Source: Polaromonas sp.
GTDB taxonomy: Bacteria; Pseudomonadota; Gammaproteobacteria; Burkholderiales; Burkholderiaceae_C
Length of the DNA: 40,795 bases
NCBI RefSeq assembly: GCF_030682935.1
Contig: NZ_JAUXNA010000400.1
Coordinates: forward strand, 1 to 40,795
Reading direction: 5' to 3'
The notes under the pieces are model-generated. The model was not told the origin of the DNA. It ran no database searches and saw nothing but the letters and a program-made list of their open reading frames with translations. Below are positions 34,329 through 40,795 of this stretch, one piece after another. Position numbers and translations under genes: made by a program. Within the stretch, counting starts at the first letter, position 1. Each line of letters begins with the position of its first letter.

Positions 34329-35084
34329 ATGACCGAACCGGTACGCCTTGCCAAACGCCTCGCCGAGATGCGGGGCTGCTCACGCAGTGAAGCCGAGCAG
34401 TACATTGAAGGCGGCTGGGTCAGCGTCGATGGCGTGGTGGTCGAAGAACCCCAGTTCCGGGTTCACCACCAGACCATCACGCTGTCGCCCGACGCCAGTC
34501 TGCTGGCGCTGACGCCGGTGACCCTGCTGCTGCACAAGCCGGCGGGCTACTGGGCCAGCGACACGCCGGGCGCCAGCAATGCGTCTGCAGGCAAAACCGC
34601 CGCCCAGCTGCTGACGGCTGCCAATCGGTCACCCGATGACCGCTCGGGCATCCGGCCGCTCAAAAAACATTTCACCGCCTCGGAACTGGCCACGCCGCTG
34701 GCCACGCCGGCCAGCGGCCTGGTCGTGTTCACCCAGGACTGGCGCGTGCTGCGCAAGCTCCAGGAAGACGCCCGGGTGCTGGAGCATGAGGTGATTGTCG
34801 AGGTCAGCGGCGAGATCAAGCCCGGCGGGCTGGAGCGCCTGAACCGCATTGACCACGGCTTTACCTTCAAGGGCGCGCTGCTGCCGCCAGCTAAAGTCAG
34901 CTGGCAGAGCGAGGCGCGGCTGCGCTTTGCGCTCAAGGGCGAGGTGCCCGGCCAGATTGCCTACATGTGCGACAGCGTGGGGCTCAAGATCGAGGCGATG
35001 AAGCGCCTGCGCGTCGGCCGTATGTCGCTGAGCCAGCTGCAGCCCGGGCAGTGGCGCTATCTGATGCCGTACGAGCGGTTTTAA
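34329..35084 (+). CDS. RluF/RsuA-like S4 protein, catalytic motifs lost
   Basis: A 251-residue protein with an N-terminal S4 RNA-binding domain (about 4-50, RLAKRLAEMRGCSRSEAEQY) and a pseudouridine-synthase fold of the RsuA/RluB/E/F group (LLLHKPAGYW near 66-75; GLVVFTQDWRVLRKLQED near 130-147). The catalytic motif of this group, normally R-L-D-x-D-(S/T)-x-G-L, reads P-L-A-T-P-A-S-G-L at 123-131, so the essential Asp and its Arg are replaced. The RQIRRM motif reads GQIAYM at 208-213. It is probably inactive as a synthase and may bind RNA. The ATG at 34329 is preferred to TTG 34314, which overlaps the ychF stop. Confidence 0.85.
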   Translation: MTEPVRLAKRLAEMRGCSRSEAEQYIEGGWVSVDGVVVEEPQFRVHHQTITLSPDASLLALTPVTLLLHKPAGYWASDTPGASNASAGKTAAQLLTAANRSPDDRSGIRPLKKHFTASELATPLATPASGLVVFTQDWRVLRKLQEDARVLEHEVIVEVSGEIKPGGLERLNRIDHGFTFKGALLPPAKVSWQSEARLRFALKGEVPGQIAYMCDSVGLKIEAMKRLRVGRMSLSQLQPGQWRYLMPYERF

Positions 35085-35569
35085 CTGGCGAAAATGCCCG
35101 GAAAAGCCCAGATCAAGCTGCCGGTCATCAAAAAGTAGCGCGCAAACTTGCCCACGGCCATGTAAGCCACACAGGGCCAGAACGGAAACTTGAGCCAGCC
35201 CGCCACGGCGCACAGCGGGTCGCCCACAATCGGCAGCCAGGCCAGCAGGCAGGCCTTGGGCCCGAGCTTTTCCAGCCAACGGACGGCGCGGCCATGATGG
35301 GACGAATGCGAGTACTTGTCGACCACCCTGTGCGCGCCAAAACCCAGCCACCAGTCCAGCGCGCCGCCCAGCGTATTGCCCGCCGTGGCGACCAGTATGG
35401 CGGGCCAGAACATGTCCGGGTTGAGCTTGACGAGGCCAAACACCACAGGCTCCGAGCCCAGCGGTAGCAGCGTGGCGGAGATGAAGGACACCACAAACAC
35501 CGTGCTCAGGCCAAATTGGGGCAAGGCCAGCAGTTCAATCAGGTGGTGAATCCAGGCTTCCATGGGCAT
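35081..35569 (-). CDS. yqaA: YqaA-family inner membrane protein
   Basis: A 162-residue polytopic membrane protein of the SNARE-associated/DedA-like YqaA family. Signature segments are SFISATLLPLGSEPVVFGLV, ATAGNTLGGALDWWLGFGA, LAWLPIVGDPLCAVAGWLK and VGKFARYFL. Four hydrophobic stretches are seen. Start 35569 (MPMEAW) is chosen since the frame upstream (to 35725) is hydrophilic and unlike the family; ATG 35563 is equally possible. Function is unknown; DedA relatives affect membrane lipid transport and proton balance. Its stop overlaps the stop of the convergent RluF-like gene by 4 bp. Confidence 0.85.
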   Translation of the reverse strand: MPMEAWIHHLIELLALPQFGLSTVFVVSFISATLLPLGSEPVVFGLVKLNPDMFWPAILVATAGNTLGGALDWWLGFGAHRVVDKYSHSSHHGRAVRWLEKLGPKACLLAWLPIVGDPLCAVAGWLKFPFWPCVAYMAVGKFARYFLMTGSLIWAFPGIFAS

Positions 35570-35717
35570 CCAGGTAAAAAGCCTGAGTATAGGCAGCGCA
35601 GGCGGCCGCGCCCCAAAAGCAAACGCAGGCCCGTCGGGCGCACATTTCAATTGCTGAAATTTTGGGCAGTTACAATCACACCTCGTTTTTTTCGCAACCA
35701 GAATCCCCCCACTTTCC

Positions 35718-36761
35718 ATGAACATCGGCCCTTACGCTTTGGCGAACAACCTGTTTGTCGCGCCCATGGCCGGTGTGACGGATCGGCCGTTTCGCCAGCT
35801 GTGTAAAAAGCTGGGCGCCGGCTATGCGGTCAGCGAGATGGTGACCTCGCGCCGCGACCTGTGGGACACGCTCAAAACCTCGCGCCGCGCCAACCACGAG
35901 GGCGAAGCGGCGCCGATTGCGGTGCAGATTGCCGGCACCGATGCGCAGATGATGGCCGAGGCGGCCGCCTACAACGTGGACCGCGGCGCGCAAATCATCG
36001 ACATCAACATGGGCTGCCCGGCCAAGAAAGTCTGCAACAAGTGGGCCGGATCGGCCCTGATGCAGGACGAAACGCTGGCGCTGCAGATCATCGAAGCCGT
36101 GGTGGCCGCCTGCGCGCCGCGCAACGTGCCGGTCACGCTCAAGATGCGCACCGGCTGGTGCCAGTCGCACAAAAATGCCCTGACGATTGCGCGCGCCGCC
36201 GAAAGCGCCGGTGTGCAGATGATTGCCGTGCATGGCCGCACGCGCGAGCAGGGCTACAAGGGCTTTGCCGAATACGACACGATCGCTGAAGTGAAGGCGG
36301 CGCTGCGCATTCCGGTGGTGGCCAATGGCGACATCAACAGCCCCGAAAAGGCGAGAGATGTGCTGGCCTACACCGGCGCCGATGCCGTGATGATGGGCCG
36401 TGTGGCCCAGGGCCGGCCCTGGATTTTCCGCGAGGTGGCGCATTTTCTGGCCACTGGCACCCACCTGGCGCCGCCGCTGGTGGCGGAAGTCAAACGCCTG
36501 CTGCTTGATCATTTGCTCGACCACTACGCCCTGTATGGCGAATTTACCGGCGTGCGCACAGCGCGCAAGCACATCGGCTGGTATGTGAAGACCTTGCCGG
36601 GCGGCGAAGCATTCCGCGCCCGGATGAACCTGCTGGAAGACTGTCCAGCGCAGCTTGCGGCGGTCGGCGGCTTTTTTGACAGCCTGGGCGATCAGAGGGA
36701 CCGTATCCCGGCGCAGGCCAGAACACACAACGATAAAAATCAGGAGGAAGCGGCTGCATGA
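35718..36761 (+). CDS. dusB: tRNA-dihydrouridine synthase B
   Basis: DusB, 347 residues, is an FMN-dependent enzyme reducing uridine to dihydrouridine in tRNA. The N-terminal TIM barrel starts VAPMAGVTDRPFRQLCKKLG; the catalytic Cys is in NMGCPAKKVCNKWAGSAL, and VHGRTREQGYKG and NGDINSPEKARDVL with MMGRVAQGRPWIF complete the FMN and phosphate sites. The C-terminal helical domain (about 245-330) includes YGEFTGVRTARKHIGWY. It overlaps fis by 4 bp (ATGA), the classical dusB-fis operon of proteobacteria. A -10-like TACAAT lies in the 148-bp gap upstream. Confidence 0.95.
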   Translation: MNIGPYALANNLFVAPMAGVTDRPFRQLCKKLGAGYAVSEMVTSRRDLWDTLKTSRRANHEGEAAPIAVQIAGTDAQMMAEAAAYNVDRGAQIIDINMGCPAKKVCNKWAGSALMQDETLALQIIEAVVAACAPRNVPVTLKMRTGWCQSHKNALTIARAAESAGVQMIAVHGRTREQGYKGFAEYDTIAEVKAALRIPVVANGDINSPEKARDVLAYTGADAVMMGRVAQGRPWIFREVAHFLATGTHLAPPLVAEVKRLLLDHLLDHYALYGEFTGVRTARKHIGWYVKTLPGGEAFRARMNLLEDCPAQLAAVGGFFDSLGDQRDRIPAQARTHNDKNQEEAAA

Positions 36762-36994
36762 GCAAGCAACATATAGAAGAGTGCGTACGCACCAGTCTGG
36801 AAAGCTATTTCCAGGATCTGGACGGTACCGAACCCGATGGCATGTACGACATGATGGTCCGCGTGGTTGAAAAACCCCTGCTGGAAGTGGTCATGCGGCA
36901 TGCCGAACAAAACCAGTCGCGCGCGGCCGAATGGCTGGGGCTGAACCGCAACACCCTGCGCAAAAAGCTGGTCGAGCACAAGCTCATCAAGTAA
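36758..36994 (+). CDS. fis: Fis-family DNA-binding protein
   Basis: A 78-residue nucleoid protein of the Fis family. The N-terminal half ([20 protein letters not shown]) matches the dimer/activation region, and the C-terminal helix-turn-helix reads [19 protein letters not shown]. It is shorter than E. coli Fis (98 residues), as is usual in betaproteobacteria. It is translated from the dusB transcript via an ATGA overlap. Expected roles are rRNA and growth-phase regulation and DNA bending. Confidence 0.95.
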   Translation: MSKQHIEECVRTSLESYFQDLDGTEPDGMYDMMVRVVEKPLLEVVMRHAEQNQSRAAEWLGLNRNTLRKKLVEHKLIK

Positions 36995-37044
36995 TCCCCG
37001 ACGGGTCGGTCTCCCCGAACCCGCATTCCCTCACAAAGACAACC

Positions 37045-38616
37045 ATGAACGCACTGATTTCCGTTTCCGACAAAACCGGCATCCTCGAATTTTCCCAGGC
37101 GCTGCACGCGCTCGGCATCAAGCTGCTGTCCACCGGCGGCACGGCCAAACTGCTGGCCGACGCGGGTTTGCCCGTGACCGAAGTGGCTGACCATACCGGT
37201 TTTCCGGAAATGCTCGATGGCCGCGTCAAGACCCTGCACCCCAAGGTGCATGGCGGGCTGCTGGCCCGGCGCGACCTGCCCGAGCACATGGCGGCCCTCA
37301 AAACCCACGACATCGACACCATCGACCTGCTGGTGGTCAACCTCTACCCGTTTGAGGCGACGGTGGCCAAGCCCGGCTGCACGCTCGAAGACGCGATTGA
37401 AAACATCGACATCGGCGGCCCGGCCATGGTGCGCTCGGCCGCCAAGAACTGGAAAGATGTCGGCGTGCTGACCGATGCGTCGCAGTACGCGGGCGTGCTG
37501 GCTGAACTCAAGGCCGACGGAAAACTGACGGACAAGACCAAATTCGCCCTGTCGGTGGCCGCCTTCAACCGCATCAGCCAGTACGACGGCGCGATCAGCG
37601 ACTACCTCTCCAGCATCCAGCCAGACGGCACGCACAGCCTGTTTGCCGGCCAGGCCAACGGCCGCTTCATCAAGGTGCAGGATCTGCGCTACGGCGAAAA
37701 CGCGCACCAGCAGGCTGCGCTCTACCGCGACCTGCACCCCGCACCGGGCTCGCTGGTCACGGCCAAGCAGTTGCAGGGCAAGGAACTCTCGTACAACAAC
37801 ATCGCCGATGCCGACGCCGCCTGGGAATGCGTCAAGAGCTTTAGCGAAGCGGCTTGCGTCATCGTCAAGCATGCCAACCCCTGCGGCGTGGCCGTCGGCG
37901 TCGATGCGCTTGAAGCCTACAGCAAGGCCTTCAAGACCGATCCAACCTCGGCCTTTGGCGGCATTATTGCCCTGAACTGCCCGCTGGACGAGCGTGCGGC
38001 GCTGCAGATTTCAAAGCAGTTCGTCGAAGTGCTGATGGCCCCGGCGTTCACGCCCGAGGCGCTGGAAGTGTTCAAGAGCAAGGTCAATGTGCGGATTCTG
38101 CAGATCGACCTGCCGCCCGGTGGCGACACTGCCTGGCAGCAGGGCCGCAACCTGATCGACATCAAGCGCGTCGGTTCGGGCCTGCTGATGCAGACCGCAG
38201 ACATCCACGAACTCGCGCTGGCCGACCTGAAGGTGGTCAGCAAGCTGCAGCCCACGCCGGCCCAGCTGCAGGATCTGCTGTTTGCCTGGACCGTCGCCAA
38301 GTACGTCAAGTCCAACGCCATCGTGTTTTGCGCCAATGGCATGACCATGGGCGTGGGCGCCGGCCAGATGAGTCGCCTGGATTCTGCCCGCATTGCCAGC
38401 ATCAAGGCCGAGCACGCGGGTCTGTCGCTCAAGGGCACGGCCGTGGCCAGCGATGCCTTCTTCCCGTTCCGCGATGGACTCGACGTGGTGGTGGATGCGG
38501 GCGCGAGCTGCGTGATCCAGCCGGGCGGTTCCATGCGCGACCAGGAAGTGATTGACGCTGCCAACGAACGCGAAGTGGTCATGGTGCTGACCGGCGTTAG
38601 GCATTTCAGGCATTGA
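37045..38616 (+). CDS. purH: Bifunctional AICAR formyltransferase / IMP cyclohydrolase
   Basis: PurH, 523 residues, carries out the last two steps of purine synthesis: formylation of AICAR and closure to IMP. The start ATG 37045 gives [20 protein letters not shown], as in other PurH; the frame upstream overlaps fis and is not homologous. The N-terminal MGS-like cyclohydrolase domain (1-145) has [15 protein letters not shown] and [18 protein letters not shown]. The formyltransferase domain has [10 protein letters not shown] with catalytic Lys and His, [16 protein letters not shown] and the C-terminal [16 protein letters not shown]. It sits 50 bp after fis. Confidence 0.96.
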   Translation: MNALISVSDKTGILEFSQALHALGIKLLSTGGTAKLLADAGLPVTEVADHTGFPEMLDGRVKTLHPKVHGGLLARRDLPEHMAALKTHDIDTIDLLVVNLYPFEATVAKPGCTLEDAIENIDIGGPAMVRSAAKNWKDVGVLTDASQYAGVLAELKADGKLTDKTKFALSVAAFNRISQYDGAISDYLSSIQPDGTHSLFAGQANGRFIKVQDLRYGENAHQQAALYRDLHPAPGSLVTAKQLQGKELSYNNIADADAAWECVKSFSEAACVIVKHANPCGVAVGVDALEAYSKAFKTDPTSAFGGIIALNCPLDERAALQISKQFVEVLMAPAFTPEALEVFKSKVNVRILQIDLPPGGDTAWQQGRNLIDIKRVGSGLLMQTADIHELALADLKVVSKLQPTPAQLQDLLFAWTVAKYVKSNAIVFCANGMTMGVGAGQMSRLDSARIASIKAEHAGLSLKGTAVASDAFFPFRDGLDVVVDAGASCVIQPGGSMRDQEVIDAANEREVVMVLTGVRHFRH

Positions 38617-38630
38617 GCGGGCTAGCAGCT

Positions 38631-38697
38631 GTTTTTGATTAAAACAGCCTCTAGCCATTACGGGTTAGGCGCCATAAGCTATTTTATTGATAGCAAA
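38631..38697 (-). repeat. Intergenic two-hairpin repeat, copy 4
   Basis: Read on the minus strand: TTTGCTATC-AATAAA-ATAGCTTATGGCGCC, then GGCTAGAGGCTGTTTT. It lies between the convergent purH and hemL genes and could end both transcripts. It is the best-matching copy to that near 19224 in the first dyad and in the GGCTAGAGGC-TGTTTT tail, in opposite orientation. Confidence 0.65.
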
Positions 38698-38718
38698 TTC
38701 AGGCGCCTGAACCCCGGT

Positions 38719-40038
38719 TTATCTACCTGCAAAGAAACGGGCCGCCGCCTCCACCGTGGCGGCGATGTCTTCGGCCGTGTGCGCCGCGCTGACAAAGCCG
38801 GCTTCATACAGCGCCGGGGCGTAGTACACGCCGCTGTCCAGCATGGCGTGAAAGAAGCGGTTGAAGGACGGGCTGTCGGTGGTCATCACGCGGGCATAGT
38901 TCTGCGGCAATTCAGCAAGCAGGAAAAAGCCGAACATGCCGCCTTCGCTGTCGCCGCAAAACGGCACGCCGGCCTGCGTGGCGGCTTGTGTCAGTCCTTC
39001 AACAAGGCTGCGCGTGCGTGCGCCGAGCGCGTCATAGAAACCGGGTTTCTGGATTTCGCGCAGCGTGGCCAGGCCGCAGGCGGTGGCGACCGGGTTGCCC
39101 GAGAGCGTGCCGGCCTGGTAGACCGCGCCCAGGGGCGCCAGGTGTTCCATGACGGCGCGCGTTCCGCCAAATGCCGCCATCGGCATGCCGCCGCCAATCA
39201 CCTTGCCCAGCGCGGTCATGTCGGGTTTGAAGCCGGGAATGCTTTGCGCATAGACGCTTTGCGCGCCGCCCAGCGCCACGCGAAAACCCGTCATCACTTC
39301 GTCAAACACCAGCAGCGCGCCGTATTGCGTGCAGAGCTCGCGGCAGCGTTTCATGAACGGAACGCTGGCCCGCACAAAGTTCATGTTGCCGGCAATCGGC
39401 TCAATCATCAGGCAGGCAATGTCTTTGCCGTGCAGGGAAAAGGCTTCTTCCAGCTGGGCGATGTGGTTGTATTCCAGCACCAGCGTGTGCTGCACCACTT
39501 CGGGCGGCACGCCTGCGCTGGTCGGGCTGCCAAAGGTCGCCAGACCCGAGCCGGCCTTGACCAGCAGCGCATCGGAATGGCCGTGGTAGCAGCCTTCAAA
39601 CTTGATGATCTTGCTGCGCCCGGTGGCGCCGCGCGCCAGCCTGATCACGCTCATCGTCGCCTCGGTGCCCGAGCTCACCAGCCGCACCATCTCGATGGAC
39701 GGAACGAGCTTGACGATTTCTTCGGCCAGTTCCACTTCGCGCTCGGTCGGCGCGCCATAAGAGAAACCTTCGAGAACGGCTTTTTGAACCGCTTCAACCA
39801 CCGCCGGATGGCCGTGGCCCAGGATCATCGGGCCCCAGGAACCGATGTAGTCGATGTAGCGCTGACCGTCGGCATCCCAAAAGTAGGCGCCCTGGGCGCG
39901 CTGCACAAAGCGTGGTGTGCCCCCCACGGCCTTGAAGGCCCGGACCGGCGAATTGACGCCGCCGGGAATCAGTTGTTTGGCGCGCTCAAACAGCGCGGTA
40001 TTGCGGGAGGTGTCGGGTTTAGTGCTTGATGGTTCCAT
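38719..40038 (-). CDS. hemL: Glutamate-1-semialdehyde 2,1-aminomutase
   Basis: HemL, 439 residues, is a PLP enzyme that makes 5-aminolevulinate in the C5 haem pathway. ATG 40038 gives [10 protein letters not shown] then the conserved [20 protein letters not shown]; the upstream frame opens with TTG. The PLP lysine is K279 in [16 protein letters not shown], and [17 protein letters not shown] and [14 protein letters not shown] are canonical. The length is typical. Its start overlaps the thiD-like 3' end by 20 bp, so the two are coupled. Confidence 0.95.
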   Translation of the reverse strand: MEPSSTKPDTSRNTALFERAKQLIPGGVNSPVRAFKAVGGTPRFVQRAQGAYFWDADGQRYIDYIGSWGPMILGHGHPAVVEAVQKAVLEGFSYGAPTEREVELAEEIVKLVPSIEMVRLVSSGTEATMSVIRLARGATGRSKIIKFEGCYHGHSDALLVKAGSGLATFGSPTSAGVPPEVVQHTLVLEYNHIAQLEEAFSLHGKDIACLMIEPIAGNMNFVRASVPFMKRCRELCTQYGALLVFDEVMTGFRVALGGAQSVYAQSIPGFKPDMTALGKVIGGGMPMAAFGGTRAVMEHLAPLGAVYQAGTLSGNPVATACGLATLREIQKPGFYDALGARTRSLVEGLTQAATQAGVPFCGDSEGGMFGFFLLAELPQNYARVMTTDSPSFNRFFHAMLDSGVYYAPALYEAGFVSAAHTAEDIAATVEAAARFFAGR

Positions 40039-40795
40039 GGGGGGGCAGTTCAAAAGGGGGATTCGAAGTCAGTGCGTCGCTGCTGTCGGCGTCAGGCGCT
40101 TCATCGTCGTCGGCTTGTGCCCAAAACAGGCGGTCCGGCACGATGTGGCCCATGCCGGGGTGGAAACCGGCGTCCAGGCTGTGGTCCAGGTAGGTCAGTG
40201 CCTCCGCGGTGGCCGCCTGCAGGTCGTGGCCGTTGGCCAGCAAGGCGGTCAGCGCTGCTGACAGCGTCTCGCCAGCGCCGGAAAAAACAGCTTCAAAACG
40301 CTCGAATTTTTCGCTGTACAGCACCGCTTGCGGGGTGGCCAGCACGTTGTCAATGAACTGGTCAGGCAGCGGAATGCCGGTGACCAGCGTGTAGGAAACG
40401 CCGAGATCGGCGGCGGCCTTGGCAATGTCGCGGGCCGAAGGGTTACGCTCGCCGGACCAGTCGGGCAGCAACCAGCGCCACAGGCTGCTGTGGTTGCCCA
40501 CCAGCACGGTGGTCTGCGGCAGCAGCAGTTCGCGAAAGGCGTCGAGGTAGCTGTCAATCTCGCTTTCATCCCACCAGGACAGGCTGGGCATGTAAGCGAC
40601 CAGCGGAACGTCGGCGTAATCCGATGCGATTTCGGCAATGGCGCTGATGTTTTCCGGGTTGCCGACAAAACCGACCTTGATGGCCGAGACCGGCATGTCT
40701 TCCAGCGCGGCGCGCGCCTGGTCGGTCACGGCTTCATCGTCAAATGCAAAGTGGTCAAAAATTTCGGCCGTGTCGCGCACATAGGCGCCGGTCAC
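40019..40795 (-). CDS. thiD: Hydroxymethylpyrimidine kinase-like ThiD (5' end outside window)
   Basis: The C-terminal 258 residues of a ribokinase-fold kinase of the ThiD (HMP/HMP-P kinase) family of thiamine synthesis. The reading frame enters the window at 40795, so the true start is missing. The family block before the C-terminus, where ThiD has GTGCTLSAAI with a catalytic Cys, reads [19 protein letters not shown], with Glu in place of Cys. Also seen are [20 protein letters not shown] and [18 protein letters not shown]-terminal acidic extension ([17 protein letters not shown]) is present. Gene order thiD-hemL is common in betaproteobacteria, supporting the call; pyridoxal-kinase-like specificity cannot be excluded. 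Confidence 0.83.
   Translation of the reverse strand: MTGAYVRDTAEIFDHFAFDDEAVTDQARAALEDMPVSAIKVGFVGNPENISAIAEIASDYADVPLVAYMPSLSWWDESEIDSYLDAFRELLLPQTTVLVGNHSSLWRWLLPDWSGERNPSARDIAKAAADLGVSYTLVTGIPLPDQFIDNVLATPQAVLYSEKFERFEAVFSGAGETLSAALTALLANGHDLQAATAEALTYLDHSLDAGFHPGMGHIVPDRLFWAQADDDEAPDADSSDALTSNPPFELPPHGTIKH

Noticed and set aside
32272-34383. Long minus-strand open frame of about 703 codons antisense to the MOSC gene and ychF
   Set aside because: It covers two well-identified plus-strand genes and looks like a high-GC shadow frame (His/Gly/Arg-rich, no motif).
36931-37044. N-terminal extension of PurH overlapping fis
   Set aside because: The segment is read in another frame of fis; homology begins at the ATG 37045.
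1-40795. Mobile elements, prophage, CRISPR arrays or defence islands
   Set aside because: No transposase, integrase, phage gene, cas gene or regular spaced repeat was seen; gene content is core metabolism and signalling throughout.

Overview
The window reads as chromosomal housekeeping DNA of a betaproteobacterium of the Comamonadaceae. Closest in feel are Polaromonas, Rhodoferax or Variovorax; this is judged from recognised protein families, GC-rich codon use and a small intergenic repeat of a type I associate with that family, not from a database search. It is densely coded: 34 complete protein genes, two genes cut by the window edges (nrdB, thiD), and one tRNA-Met. I see no insertion sequence, prophage, CRISPR array or rRNA.

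Region by region. 1-4050 (minus): class Ia ribonucleotide reductase nrdA-nrdB behind a promoter carrying two NrdR boxes. 4289-9098 (minus): ypjD, a PP0621-type small protein, pilS, pilR and ampD as a tightly packed run. 9188-10546 (plus): ffh. 10656-14197 (minus): opgG-opgH for osmoregulated periplasmic glucans. 14400-19221 (minus): miaB followed by glrK, a small lipoprotein gene and glrR. 19301-21306 (minus): an unknown secreted protein and a stand-alone ACAD10/11-like acyl-CoA dehydrogenase. 21479-27139 (minus): a probable seven-gene operon ubiU-ubiV-trhA-ubiT-DGC protein-ubiX-ubiD. 27346-27422: tRNA-Met with its own promoter and terminator. 27459-32141 (minus): enoyl-CoA hydratase, M61 peptidase, dsbC and a UbiH-type flavin hydroxylase. 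32248-35084 (plus): MOSC protein, ychF and a degenerate RluF-like protein. 35081-35569 (minus): yqaA. 35718-38616 (plus): dusB-fis and purH. 38719-40795 (minus): hemL and the 3' part of a thiD-like gene.

The most interesting part is the ubiUVT-centred operon. UbiU and UbiV keep all four Fe-S cysteines each at the E. coli spacing, UbiT is present, and the O2-independent decarboxylase pair UbiX/UbiD is in the same transcription unit, so the locus should support ubiquinone synthesis without O2. Two proteins with no assigned role in that pathway are embedded in it: a PAQR/hemolysin III membrane protein and a cysteine-rich DGC-domain protein. Upstream lies a perfect FNR-type dyad centred exactly 41.5 bp before the start site implied by a nearby -10 element, the geometry of a class II FNR-activated promoter. 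An O2-dependent UbiH-type hydroxylase lies about 4 kb away, so aerobic and anaerobic ubiquinone genes sit close together.

Other notable points: a pseudouridine-synthase homologue lacking the catalytic Arg-Leu-Asp and the usual RQIRRM motif; four copies of a roughly 65-bp two-hairpin intergenic repeat; an interleaved repeat block upstream of opgG; a GAFTDA variant in GlrR; and GAGE instead of GTGC in the thiD-like gene.
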